Made by a program: the position numbers and the translations under genes
Notes under the pieces: model-generated
What the model was told of the DNA's origin: nothing
What the model saw: only the letters and a program-made list of their open reading frames with translations
The model's database searches: none
DNA from: Miscanthus floridulus
Taxonomy: Eukaryota; Streptophyta; Magnoliopsida; Poales; Poaceae
Assembly: GCF_019320115.1 (NCBI RefSeq)
Contig: NC_089584.1
Location: 51,643,633-51,707,632 of the forward strand
DNA length: 64,000 bases
Reading direction: 5' to 3'
Shown here: one piece after another, positions 21,665 to 33,057 of the stretch
Position numbering within the stretch: position 1 is the first letter of the stretch
Layout of the letters: each line of letters starts with the position of its first letter

Positions 21665-22588
21665 ATGGCACGCACCAAGCAGACTGCTCGCAAGTCCACC
21701 GGAGGTAGAGCTCCTAGCCGTCAGCTTGCTCCACGTACCCGTCAACGTCACACGTTCCTTGGAGAGTTTGGGATGCCTACCCTCTTGTGGAGAGTGCTCA
21801 GCTATGTAGGTTATCCCGATGGAATGGAACCCCGCTACTTTTGGGCAAATGAGCGGTTGGGAGAAGGTCTCTTAGTTACTATGGAGGCCATTGTCCGTCC
21901 CCAAGGTGACGATTCTGAGTGGACAGGTTGGTGTTATGAGTCGACTGGCAGGACTGTTGAAGAAGCAGCTGGCAGGGCAGCCTTTGGGATCCTGAGGGAT
22001 ATCATGGATCGTTTTCCTCAGGAGCTGGCAGCCGCTATGGTTGGAGTCTTTCCAAGAGGTAATCCCTCCACTGACTCATGGCAGCAGGTAAGAGGAAGAC
22101 CCTTGGAAATTGGTGCAGCAGAAGGGCAGAACAGCGATAACCCTGCAATGAGCGCCATGTTCGCAATGATGAGAGTGTTAGACGGAGTCGAGGGTAGCCT
22201 CAGATGTGTGTCTGGTGCTCTTGGTCATGCCCGCGAGGACCGACGTCAGCTTCAGAGGGAGCACGATGTTGAGGTTGAGAGGCTCACCGAAGAGATGACT
22301 CGGTTAACTCACCAACGGAATGCAGCCTGGTCCAGGGAAGATGTCCTAAGAGCTCGATAGTTTGAGCTAGAACAGTAGCTGGCCAATGCGGAGGAATACA
22401 ATGATAATCTGCATGAAGAGGTTCACCTACTGCACAATCAGCTCCACCCTTATGTACCACCTGGAGCCGCAGAAATGGATCTAGAAGGGTACGAGGAAGA
22501 AGAAGAAGTAGCACATGAAGAAGAAGTAGAACCTGGGGAAGGAGATGATTCTGCGTCTGACCTCGATAGTGATCATGATGAGGATTAG
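21665..22588 (+). pseudogene. Extra ORF with histone H3 N-terminal tail mimic (element A)
   Basis: From ATG 21665, directly after GTGCAG, residues 1-13 after Met are ARTKQTARKSTGG, identical to histone H3. The next residues are RAPSRQLAPRTRQR. By H3 numbering, K4, K9 and S10 are kept, while K14, K18, K23 and K27 are Arg. There is no histone fold. Residues 28-165 form an unrecognised domain (FLGEFGMPTLLWRVLSYVGY, GRAAFGILRDIMDRFPQEL). A coiled coil follows (about 165-258), then an acidic tail (EEEEEVAHEEE, DLDSDHDED). The ORF spans 307 codons with two premature TAGs at 22358 and 22376, both CAG in element B. The frame is otherwise open. The H3-like nucleotides follow host H3 codon choice, suggesting capture of a host 5' coding segment. 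The role is unknown. Confidence 0.85.
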
Positions 22589-22939
22589 ATCGCTTAGCGT
22601 GTAGTGGGAAGACTAATGTATTACCTTTATTTATGTAATGGACCTGTAGTTCCAAGTTGGCATTAGTAACCAAACTATCATGTAATGTTAATCGCACGTT
22701 TGGGTAAACGTTAATGCAATTCCAGTTCCTTGTCGGTAATCACGCTTTAAATTGCATGCGTTATGAGCACGATAAGTGGTCAAATTGGCGATGTCATGTT
22801 GCGAGAATAAATTATTATGCCTCTGTTTTTATTGTGTTTTTGAGAATTTTCTCCAGTAATTTTAGTTTGGCATGAGTACCTAATTCATCTGTAATCTCTT
22901 GGCATCGACCAATAATCGCTTATTGTTGCAACTTCGCAG
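22589..22939 (+). other. Spacer between H3-tail ORF and gag (element A)
   Basis: This is AT-rich and non-coding. It ends CTTATTGTTGCAACTTCGCAG immediately before the gag ATG, a plausible 3' splice site with a pyrimidine-rich approach. Confidence 0.6.
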
Positions 22940-23989
22940 ATGACGTGCACCCGTGCTGGAGCTAGCAGCAGCCAGGATGGCAACCATGATGACTTGCCAC
23001 CCCCACCACCACCGTCTGCTCAGGAATTCTTTACCCAGTTCCTAGGGAGCCAAAGGACAATGGAGGAAGCTTTGCACCTCATCGCGCAAAACACTGCTCG
23101 TGGCCAACCACAGCAACCAGGGGCTGAGCCAAATCAGCACAGTTCATTCAAGGAGTTTCTGGACACGAAGCCTCCGATCTTTAAGGTGGCTGAGGAACCA
23201 CTGCAGGCCGACGAGTGGCTTAATACCATCGAGCAGAAATTTCGCCTGCTAAGGGTCACAGAGCACCTGAAAGCTGAATATGCTTCTCATCAGCTGCAAG
23301 GACCAGCAGGAATCTGGTGGACACACTTCCTGTCGTCTCTGCCTACTGATGCGAGAGTGACCTGGGATCAATTCAAGCTGGCTTTTAGGGGACACCATAT
23401 TCCCCCGGGCCTGATGCGCATGAAAGCAGCAGAATTTATGAGGCTCACTCAGGGAACCAAGTCACTCACAGAATATATGCACGCATTCAACAACTTGTTA
23501 AGATATGCTCCAAGTTTCGTGGATACTGAAGAGAAAAAGATTGAGAGTTTCAAGCGAGGTCTGGGTACCAAATTAATGAAGACTATGGCAAATTCTCGAT
23601 GTGCCACGTACAATGAGTTTATTAGTGATGCCTTGACCCAAGAAAACCACAACAACATGCATGCAGTTGCTAAGGGTCGCAAGAGGGCATATGAGGCCGG
23701 TGCATCCGGATCTTTCTAGTCAAAAGCGCCTATCGCAGCTAGGCCACCATTCTGTCCACCTGCATCCAAGTTCAGGCCTCCACCATCGAAAGCTCAGAAT
23801 AATAGGCCACAGAAACCGTTTCGTAAGGCGTTCACTATTGCCTTACCAAAAGGAAATGGCAATCAGGACAGCTCCACCGGATTCAAAAGTAATCAACCTT
23901 GTTTCAACTGCAACCAACTAGGTCATTGGTCCAAGGAGTGCCCCCACCCCAAGAGGAATAGTAACTCAAATCAGAACAATCAGAGGCAG
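22940..23989 (+). pseudogene. gag of element A
   Basis: Starts ATG 22940 (MTCTRAGASSSQDGN) directly after CGCAG. A proline run (LPPPPPPSAQEFF) is followed by the capsid region (FKVAEEPLQADEWLNTIEQK, WWTHFLSSLP, EFMRLTQGTKSLTEYM, YAPSFVDTEEKKIESFKRGL). A CCHC zinc knuckle [14 protein letters not shown] lies at residues 321-334 (from 23900). It is in the same frame as protease and pol, with no stop at the junction, so one Gag-Pol polyprotein is expected. A TAG at 23717-23719 interrupts it where element B has CAG. It would form the virus-like particle and bind RNA. The gag-protease boundary is approximate. Confidence 0.9.
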
Positions 23990-26900
23990 GTGAATGCCAG
24001 GGCACGTCAGGGACAAGTGCATTATACCGCTGTGGAGGAAGTGCCCGCCGGAGAAGTTGTCACGGCTGGTATGTTTCTTGTCAACAAGCATCCTGCTGTT
24101 GTTTTATTTGATTCGGGAGCTTCTCATTCATTTATGAGTCAAGCATTTGCATCTAGACATGATCAAGAAATAATAGAAGTAAGTAAAGGGGGTTTTAACA
24201 TAAGTTCAGCAGGGGGTACTGTTACTACCAAAAAGATAGTCAAAAACGTACTCATCTTGATACAAGGGAGAGAGTACACAACAGATTTGATAATATTGCT
24301 GGGGTTGTCGATAAGTGTAATCTTAGGCATGAATTGGATGAAGGATCATGGTGTTCTTATTGACACTAGCACCCGTACTATTATGTTGAGAGAACCCACG
24401 GGAGGGAATGCTTTTCTAGTTCCACTCTCCCATGATTTCCAACCCCAACATTTAGCCTGTGCTATCCAAACCACCACCATATGTGATATTCCAGTGGTTT
24501 GCGAGTTTCCGGATGTATTTCCAGAGGAATTACCAGGTCTACCACCGGATAGGGACGTGGAATTTAAGATTGAATTAGTGCCAGGTACCGCACCCATATC
24601 CAGAAGGCCCTATAGAATGCCACCCAATGAGTTAGCAGAACTCAAGGTTCAATTGCAAGATCTATTGGACAAAGGTCTTATCCAACCTAGCTCATCTCCA
24701 TGGGGATGTCCAGCATTGTTTGTGAAAAAGAAGGATAAGTCACTAAGAATGTGTGTAGATTACAGACCACTCAATGCTGTGACCATCAAGAACAAATACC
24801 CATTGCCCCGCATTGACATCTTGTTCGATCAACTAGCGAAGGCAAAGGTATTCTCCAAAATTGACTTGAGATCAGGGTACCATCAAATAAAGATCAGACC
24901 AGAGGATATACCTAAAACCGCTTTCTCTACTAGGTACGGCTTATACGAGTATTTGGTTATGTCTTTCGGACTAACAAATGCCCTAGCCTATTTTATGTAC
25001 CTAATGAACTTGGTATTCATGCCCGAACTTGATAAGTTCGTGGTCGTGTTTATCGATGACATATTGATTTATTCAGAAAATGAGTCAGATCATGAAGAGC
25101 ATCTGAGGATTGTCCTATCCAGACTGAGGGAGCATAAGCTATATGCCAAGTTTAGCAAATGTGAATTTTAGATGAGCAAAGTGCCTTTCTTAGGTCACAT
25201 TTTATCCAGATATGGAATCTCAGTAGACCCATCAAAAGTACAAGAGGTCATGGAGTGGAAAGCCCCAACTTCGGTTCATGAAGTTCGGAGTTTTCTAGGG
25301 TTAGCAGGATACTATCGTCGGTTTATTCTAGATTTCTCAAAAATAGCTAAGCCTATGACCAGACTACTTCAGAAGGATGAGAAATACAAATGGACACCAG
25401 AATGTGAAACCGCTTTTCACACCCTTAGAACTTTGTTGACTACAGCACCAGTGCTAGCACAACCAGACATTGAAAAGCCTTTTGATGTATTTTGTGATGC
25501 ATCAGGGATAGGTTTGGGATGTGTACTTATGCAAGAAGGGAGAGTAATTGCATATGCCTCTCGGCAATTGAGGAAACATGAAGTCAACTATCCTACACAT
25601 GATTTGGAACTGGTAGCCGTGGTCCATGCATTAAAGATATGGAGACATTACTTGTTGGGCAATGTATGTCATATCTATACTGACCACAAAAGCCTCAAGT
25701 ATATCTTTACCCAACCAGAACTGAACATGAGACAACATAGATGGTTGGAATTGATTAAGGATTACAATTTGGAAGTGCATTACCATCCGGGTAAAGCAAA
25801 TGTAGTAGCTGATGCACTTAGTCGGAAGTCCCATTGCAACACTATGGAAGCACTATTGGAAGATGGATTCAACTTGCTACATCCTGCCGTACTCCACAAT
25901 ATCACAATCAGTTGTTCGCTTGAGGGCAGAATCATAGAGCTACAACAGACAGATGTAGGAATAAGTCACATCAAGAGAAAAATGCTAGAGCAAGAAACCA
26001 AACATTTTAGATTGGACGAAAGAGGTGTATTATGGTTTGAGGACCGACTAGTGGTGCCAAAAGACCGTGAGCTAAGGAATCAAATCTTAGAAGAAGCTCA
26101 CTCGTCCAAATTGTCTATCCACCCGGGTAGTAATAAGATGTATCAAGATTTGAAAACCCGTTTTTGGTGGACTAAGATGAAGAAAGAGATCATAGCCTAT
26201 GTTGCAAGGTGTGATAACTGCAGTAGGGTAAAAGCCGTCCATATGAAAACCACTGGATTACTTCAGCCACTGCCTATTCTAGGATGGAAATGGGAAGAGA
26301 TCAGTATGGACTTTATTACAGGCCTTCCAACAACGCCATAAGGTCATGATTCAATCTAGGTCATTGTCGATCATCTTACCAAGTCAGCACACTTCATACC
26401 TGTGAACATGAGGTATATAGTTGGGAAATACGCTGAGATATACGTATCCCAGATCGTGAAGTTGCATGGAGTACCCAGGACCATAATCTCGGATAAAGGA
26501 CCGCAGTTCATAGCTCATTTCTGGGAACACTTACACCAAGCTTTGGGAACCAAGCTAATCAGGAGTTCAGCTTATCATCCGCAAACTTCAGGGCAGACAG
26601 AGAGAGTAAACCAAATCCTAGAAGATTTACTTAGAGCTTGTGTTATATCTTCAAAAGGGTCATGGGAGAAATGGTTACCTTTAGCTGAATTCTCCTATAA
26701 CAACAGTTATCAAGCGAGTATCAAAATGGCTCCATTTGAAGCCTTGTATGGCAGAAAGTGTAGAACTCCATTGAATTGGATTGAGCCCGGTGAAAGGAGA
26801 TATTTTGGAATTGATTTTGTCAATGAAGCCGAAGAACAAGTACGTATCATTCAACAACACATGAAGGCAGCTCAATCAAGACAGAAGAGTTATGCCGATA

Positions 26901-27352
26901 GAAGAAGAAGACCACTAACTTTTGAAGTAGGTGACTATGTGTACTTGAGAGTATCACCCATGAAAGGTGTGAAAAGATTTGGGATGAAAAAGAAACTTTC
27001 ACCAAGATATGTAGGGCCATACAAAATTTTGGAACGAAAAGGAAATGTTGCATATAAGCTACAACTACCACCAGAGAGGAGTGCAATCTTTGATGTGTTC
27101 CATGTTTCTCAGCTAAAGAAATGTCTTCGAGTACCGGAAGAAGCTATTGCACCCACCAACGTGCGACTTCAATCGGATTTGACTTATGAGGAAAAGCCAA
27201 TTCGAGTATTAGAAGTGATGGAGAGAGTGACAAGGAGTAAGATAATTAAGTTCTATAAGGTGGTGTGGAACAATCATAGTGAACAAGATGCTACATAGGA
27301 AAGAGAAGATTATCTGCAAGAAGTTTATCCCGCCTTTTTCCAAGAATGGTAG
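23990..27352 (+). pseudogene. pol of element A: protease, RT, RNase H, integrase, chromodomain
   Basis: Same frame as gag. Protease [10 protein letters not shown] is at 24110. RT carries [15 protein letters not shown] and FIDDILIYS (DD at 25055-25060). RNase H starts [12 protein letters not shown] (about 25486) and includes YTDHKSLKY. Integrase has an N-terminal zinc motif ([10 protein letters not shown]..., CDNCSRV), Asp 26309, Asp 26492 and Glu 26600 (D-X35-E). The GPY/F-type segment (KLSPRYVGPYKIL) precedes a C-terminal chromodomain (about 27185-27343). Stops at 25169 (TAG), 26339 (TAA), 26357 (TAG) and 27296 (TAG) stand where B has TGG, CAA, TGG and TGG. The natural stop is TAG 27350. There is no frameshift. 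The copy could move only with proteins from another element. Confidence 0.92.
27185..27349 (+). pseudogene. Chromodomain at the C-terminus of integrase (element A)
   Basis: TYEEKPIRVLEVMERVTRSK, IIKFYKVVWNNHSEQDAT, then a TAG at 27296 in place of Trp and EREDYLQEVYP. This fits the chromovirus chromodomain pattern (P-x-x-IL/VLE, Y-K-V-W-x-x-H, T-W-E-x-E). Such domains can bind methylated H3 and guide integration. The stop removes the last aromatic and acidic part in this copy. Confidence 0.8.
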
Positions 27353-27380
27353 GTCTTGCAAATCTCGGGACGAGATTTTT

Positions 27381-27394
27381 ATAAGGGGGAGGGG
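27381..27394 (+). other. Polypurine tract of element A
   Basis: ATAAGGGGGAGGGG directly precedes the 3' LTR start (CTGTAACACC), the plus-strand priming site. Confidence 0.9.
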
Positions 27395-27395
27395 C

Positions 27396-30300
27396 TGTAA
27401 CACCTCGGGTGTTAGCCTTGCATAACTTGACTTGCATAACATGAGCATGAGCATCAAGCATTCATAAATCATCATTTATAATTGAAACATTTGATCGAAA
27501 CATATGAAACATTGCTTGTTATCTCGTGTTTCTTAGAACATATGCATATGATCATGTACAAATGAATGCAAGTGGGTAGTGCTAGTCACTAAAACACCTT
27601 AGCTATACTTAGGTTAATAAAAGGAACCTTGTTCATGAAGGCCACATTTCATGACCAAGCACTTAAGTGATATTCCATGTGATTACTTTCAATAGCTCTA
27701 TGTGTGACTACTACATGAAATGCTTAAATAACCTTGCAAATTGCTCAAACATGCTTAGGATATCATTAGGAACAACTTTGGTATTTATTGCTAGGGCTAG
27801 TTTGGTCTTTAAGCCATGCCTTGATGTGTTTCCTCTTTTAAATGTGACATGTTTGACTAAAGTTGAACTAGGTGTTAGAGACCTTGCATGGAGGAGTTCA
27901 CTAAAGCAAAGTTGGAGTGTTTGACCTAAGGAACAACTTTTATTTTTGGGTCATTGCATGATTCAGCTCCTAACATGTGTGGAATTGGATCACAAAAATC
28001 AGAAAAAATCAAACTTCAACACTTAACAAATTTGTTCTAAGTCTTTTTTTTGAAGGCAGTTGACAGGCTTCACTTTGGACTAAATTTTCTCCCTAGCTGT
28101 TGTGAATTAGAGCTTGATCTTTGAACAAGAGTTGTAGCTGGTACCTTGGGCTACAAAACTCATGTAGGGCATTTGCACGAAAGAGCCACGGTTTTGCAGT
28201 AATATCGACTTGAAAATGCGTTGTCAGGCTGCTCCTATCGAGTTTGAACTGACTGAATCGGTGGATTCAGTGGCCGACCGTCCACAGGCGCTGGCCGCCG
28301 CGTGGTGGCCGGTGATGGCTGCGCGCACCATCTGGAGGCCGTACGCCAGCACAGGGCCCAATCGTCAGGCATTGACGGCCAGCAAGCCACCAGCGACGCG
28401 CTTAAGTCACCAACAAGCTGGCCGTTCACTCTCACTCGCCTCCCCGTGCTCCTCTGCTCAGTGTGCTCGCCATCGCCATCGCAGCCACTCCGCCGAGCTC
28501 ACCGGCGCTCACCGTCGTTCCATTCACCAATCAGTCGCGCCCGTAGCTCCGTCTCCACCTTCCCCACCGTTTCCACCTTGCAACGCCCCCATCTATGCCC
28601 TAGGTGAGCCGTGTTTAGCTTTGTGCCATCGCGGGAACACCCTCGCCGGAGTGCCGCCATGGCCGCTGCAGTGGTCGTGCTTCTCCGGAGCAGCTCCCGC
28701 CGTCTAGGTTGCTTAGTCACAGTCGCAGGGTTGCCGTAGTTCCGTAGAGCACATCGCTTGGCTTCGCCGTGGCCTCCACCGGCGTAGCGCCGTAGGCCAG
28801 CACCACTGCTCCGCCATGGGCGCCGCCGCCGTCGCTGGCACCGACGAGCAGTCCCACCAAGTAGATGGTTGTGTGCGCAATGTCGAGTAGAACACCTGGT
28901 GATGATGTCACCGCCGGCAAGCTCGCCGCCGTCGAGCTCTGGCCGCGCCCGCAGCGTACAGCGCCGCCACTCTGCTTCGGTGTCGATGACATGTGGGGTC
29001 CCCTGACCAGCGGGTCCCACCTGTCAGCGACAGCAGTAGTGAAGGCTAACTCATTTTGAATCCAGTTTTTGATGTGTTTTGTTATTTTTGTATCTTTAGT
29101 TTGGTAGCTCCTAAAATTGTGAAATAAATATGATTGTGTTGCTTAGGAAGTGTAGTATTTAAGAAAAATATGTTCTTGGGTTCAACAGTAGAAATTTTTG
29201 GGGATTTAAATTAGGAATTGAAATGTGCTTTTGAATGCATTCAAATTTGTTTATTTTATATCTAGAGTTCCTGTGCTCCAAAAATTATGAAATTTTTGTG
29301 GTAGGCTATTCTTGTCATACATGAGCTTGGGTAAAAATTTGAGGACCAGTGCATGGGTAGATCTATAGTTATAGATTTTTCTTTTATAAATAGTTAATCC
29401 TTGCATGAATTTTTATAAATTAATTATGAGTCCAAAATTCATGAAATTTGTTGGAGGTGATACTAGTACCATATGGATGTTAAGAAAAATAAGAAATCTA
29501 TTGCTTGACACTTTTCAATAGGATTTTCCATTTATGCTATTTCAAGCCTTGCTTCCTTATTATTTTTGTATAGAATGTTCTACTTAGTAAAATAACATGA
29601 AATTTTTATAGTAGTCCTTTGATAGCATTAGTAAGACTCTGTAAAATTTTGAGAATTTATTAAGCACATTTGATATATATTTATTATTTAACCTAGATAT
29701 CTAAATAAAATAATAAAGGCAATTTAATAAATAGTTTGGGCTTCACCATTATATCATCTTAACTGTATTTGGTATGCTGAAACTGTTGGTAGGTTCTAGG
29801 TTGTCAAATTTTGAATAATTACCTGAAGTAGAAGTGTTATTACTTTATATTGCATGTTAAGTAGTTTCTGGACTGATTCTAGAGTGTAATGAGTTACATG
29901 TTGAAACAAGTGTAGACTGTAAAAATGGTTAATAACAAAGTTGTAGAGAATTTGATAAGCTTTCCAGAAAGTCCAGGATCACTGTTTTTGAATTTATAGA
30001 ACTCCAGTTATAGGTGAAACAAGTAGCTGCTGGTTATGGTGTAGTCGATGCATTGTAGAAATAGTTAAGTAGTAATCGAGAAGAGATATGCACCTACTCA
30101 AACAACGCGATGCACTTGTTAACTTTATGCATTCGTAATACTCATACCATACTCATGCATCTAGGATCAGAGGAAGAGATCACGTTGCTGGAATTCGAAG
30201 AAACAGAGGAAGGGAACCCGCAGGAGAATCCGCAAGCCCCCGCTCCCGAAGGCGTGGAGCAGAACCCTGAAGAGCTTCCGGAGTGCCCTGACCACCGCCC

Positions 30301-31814
30301 TACTTCCTTTCTGCGAGGCAAGCCCCAGAGCATTATAAGTCTCCCAGTAATTTACAAATGTTTACTTACGTATTTATGATTGATGCATTAGGTTATAAGA
30401 GTTGAATGAAACCACTTGATGCATGTACATTCCTTGTCCAGATATTAAACCTTTAACCGGTATAGGTCCAGGATCGAATATATGCTTAGCCATGCTTAGA
30501 CCGGTAGAAGTCGGGTGATGTCCTGTCACCTGCGAGAGATAGGTGGATACCGGAGCACGGTTGGCTATATCTGCTATCGTGGAACAGAACCATGTGGTAA
30601 AAGTAAATTGAGACCGGACGGGAGGTCGATAGGGAAGCAACAAGGCATGGAGGTCTTGGGTGTGGACTTATCCCCGTCTATGTCGATTAAGGACCGTACC
30701 GTTGTTGGCGCTTCTGACAAGATTGAACGCATGCCTCTCACTTAGCTGGCCGGATAACTCGTTCCGACCGCAAAGCCAAGTAATTCAACTCAGGCCGGGA
30801 ACCGTTCTGTTGTGCGCTCCTTCCGGGGAACGATCAGACTGAGCCCAAGGGCAGGCTTGGCCTGAGCATCCTGGCATCTGGTGTTCCAGATTGTGTGGCG
30901 CGGTACGGACCCGTGAAATGTGTACCTAAGTTGTACCAAAGGTGACCTAAGACTATCGTGGCTGATAGATCTGGGTTTGTGTTAGGAATAAATTCCCAGC
31001 TGGTTGAAATCGATTCGAATCGCCGTCTCTCCCGAATAGTGAGAAACTTGGCTAGTCCCAACATCGTAGTAACCATATTATGAAACATGATGGTTCAAAT
31101 GAATATGGAATTACAATACCTGCTATGGTTACTATTGTATGATTCTAAATAATATACCACATGTTTGGCATAGGATAGTTGCTAATCTAGAAATGGATAG
31201 TTATAATTAACTTGATAAAAGAATCACAATTGTACAACGGTTAATTGCCTTTTTTGCAAAATGTTGTCAAGTTACGTCCACTTATACAGCCTTGCATAAT
31301 CCTTGGAGTCATTTTATTTCTGGTTCATGACGGGTAAGTCTAGCTGAGTACCTTCTTGTACTCAGGGTTTATTTTCCCATTGTTGCAGATGGCACTGTGT
31401 ATCATGGTTATTGCAAGAGTTGCTTCTATCCCGCTGTGGATGAGGAGTAAGCCTTGGGTAGGCTTCTTTAGTAATTCCTATCTTTGCTTTTGTGGACCAT
31501 GATCTGGCTTGGCACTGTATCAAACTATGTTGGAAACTTTATCTTCGAACTTATTTGCTTCCGCTTTGTTTACCAAACTCAGTTTGTAATAACTTTTTAT
31601 TCGTACTCTGATGATGAAAAGTATCTGCGAACTTTATGTAATATGTGGCATGTATGTTGAATCCTGTATGATCTTGGTTGTTGTAAATCGTTTATCGAGA
31701 CCCGTTGTGGTACTCGACGGACTACCGGGTTTATATGAGTTCAAGTATGATAGTGTGACCGCTTGCGGATTGCCATTATACTTGTATTCTTATAAATTGG
31801 TCGGTTCCACGACA
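27396..31814 (+). repeat. 3' LTR of element A (4,419 bp)
   Basis: It matches the 5' LTR with about 59 differences by eye, nearly all transitions, plus a one-base deletion near 28051. It ends TTCCACGACA, followed by TSD TATAG. Confidence 0.95.
30165..31450 (+). CDS. LTR-embedded two-exon small ORF (A 3' LTR copy)
   Basis: Exon a is 30165-30317 and exon b is 31389-31450 (stop TAA 31448). Both are open. The donor reads GAG|GCAAGC, the better GC-AG consensus than in the 5' LTR copy. The encoded residues equal those of the 5' LTR copy in the parts compared, including CPDHRPTSFLR and DGTVYHGYCKSC. As part of a 3' LTR it is also the template for the next-generation 5' LTR. Confidence 0.55.
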
Positions 31815-31819
31815 TATAG

Positions 31820-32223
31820 GGACATAGGTTCGAAGGCCCTACCTTGCTGAGCCCATAGAGTCCCCAGTTGGGGATTTCTGTTGGAAGACAGGGCGGGGAA
31901 TATTGCAATGCCATCCAAGGACTTCATCGACCCTGTCACCAAAACCATAGTTCCGATCTCTAGTAACCCCTGACCCCAGCAAATGCAAGGGATTGGACCT
32001 TACTCAGGGGCTGGTTAAGGTATGGCTACCTCCCTTCTTTCTTTCGAAACAATCTCCTCGCATCAAGACCAGCGGTAAGATTCGGGGGAACAGATTGGTA
32101 AGATCGCAAAAAATCAAACAAAATGAAATTATGACGCAAAATCATGAAACTGCGTCTAGACTCAAAAATACCGACACTTGTCCACATATTACATATAAGT
32201 TGTTCTCAAAATTATTTGACTAA
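31820..32223 (+). other. Spacer of element R, right of insertion A
   Basis: This continues 16476 after removal of element A and one TSD copy. It is non-coding, runs up to the stop codon of R's antisense gene, and shows no other signal. Confidence 0.6.
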
Positions 32224-33057
32224 CTACTCCCGCAGAGGGAGAACCATCTCTTTCAGATGATCCGCCAGGTTTTTCGCAAGGGGAGCAACCATCTTCTCCA
32301 TTGCCTCCAGCTCATCATCCTCATAGGTGGATGGGAAACCTTCACTCATCACCTTCAGGTTGATTTCCTTCTCGTAATGGGCATGGGCAATGGTGAAGGC
32401 CTAGGTGATCCTGGTGTGAAAAGTACTCTCCTCAAGCTGGCCCACCCGAGCCGTGATACCTGTGGCATGAGCTATGAGCGGGCTGGTCTCCACTGGCTCC
32501 ACCACCTTTAGGGCATCAAGGACCACCCCGACTGTAGCTTGCAGAAGATCGTGCTCATCACTCTCAACCTGAAGGGCCCTTCATGCATGGGCAACCTCTT
32601 TTTCCAGCTTGGCGGAGATGTTTTTGCCGCTCAACCTTCGGCTCACCGCGTCACCGAGATCCACCTGGAGAGAGCGGACCACCTTGACGTCCTCGTCCAC
32701 CTTCTGCTGAAGGGCCATGGCCCTACTCTTGGCCTTCTACCAGAGGACCCGTTCCATCTCCATCTCCTTCAGGACCTCGCCAGCCTTCTCATTAGCCGTG
32801 GCATTCCTCTGCAGTAGCTCATCTTGCTCCTTTTGGAACCTGGCGATCTCCTCCCCATGTAGCTTGGACCTCGCCGACAAATCCTCAAACATCTTGTGGG
32901 CCTCCTCCACGTCTTGACGTACCTGGGCCTCTCGCTCCTGGGTGGCAGCAAGCTGTGTGGCCATGTCTGCTCGCAGCCAGGCCTCCTCAGAGAGGCGATC
33001 CCACTCCGCCTTTTGCTCGTGGAGGAATCGGGATTTATTCTGGCTACGAGCAACAAG
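32224..33057 (-). pseudogene. Antisense gene of element R, C-terminal coiled-coil exon(s)
   Basis: On the minus strand, from the B insertion point, the frame reads VARSQNKSRFLHEQKAEWDRLSEE and continues as a long coiled coil rich in Glu, Lys, Leu and Ala (EREAQVRQDVEEAHKMFEDL, EIARFQKEQDELLQRNATA). It ends near KNLADHLKEMVLPLRE at stop 32224-32226. In-frame TAGs interrupt it (for example after MERVLW). The upstream part lies at 48576-51123. Element B landed a few bases inside the exon that begins just after a TTCAG acceptor. The protein is probably structural, with unknown function. Antisense coiled-coil ORFs are recurrent in Tat elements. Confidence 0.65.

Larger units (their letters stand above)
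16477..31814 (+). mobile_element. Element A: full-length Tekay-type chromovirus (Ty3/gypsy), 15,338 bp
   Basis: The LTRs are 16477-20896 and 27396-31814, bounded by the TSD TATAG (16472-16476 and 31815-31819). PBS TGGTATCAGAGC is at 20899 and the PPT ATAAGGGGGAGGGG at 27381. The order is LTR, H3-tail ORF, gag, protease, RT, RNase H, integrase, chromodomain, LTR. The terminal chromodomain and long LTRs fit the Tekay clade of chromoviruses. I counted about 59 LTR differences by eye in 4.42 kb (about 1.3%), almost all transitions, so insertion is recent. gag-pol is one frame of 1,470 codons broken by five stops, with no frameshift. It is inserted into the spacer of element R. Confidence 0.95.

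Noticed and set aside
21665..22588. A true histone H3 gene or pseudogene
   Set aside because: Only the N-terminal tail matches. There is no histone fold, and the ORF sits in the same place in two independent retrotransposons.
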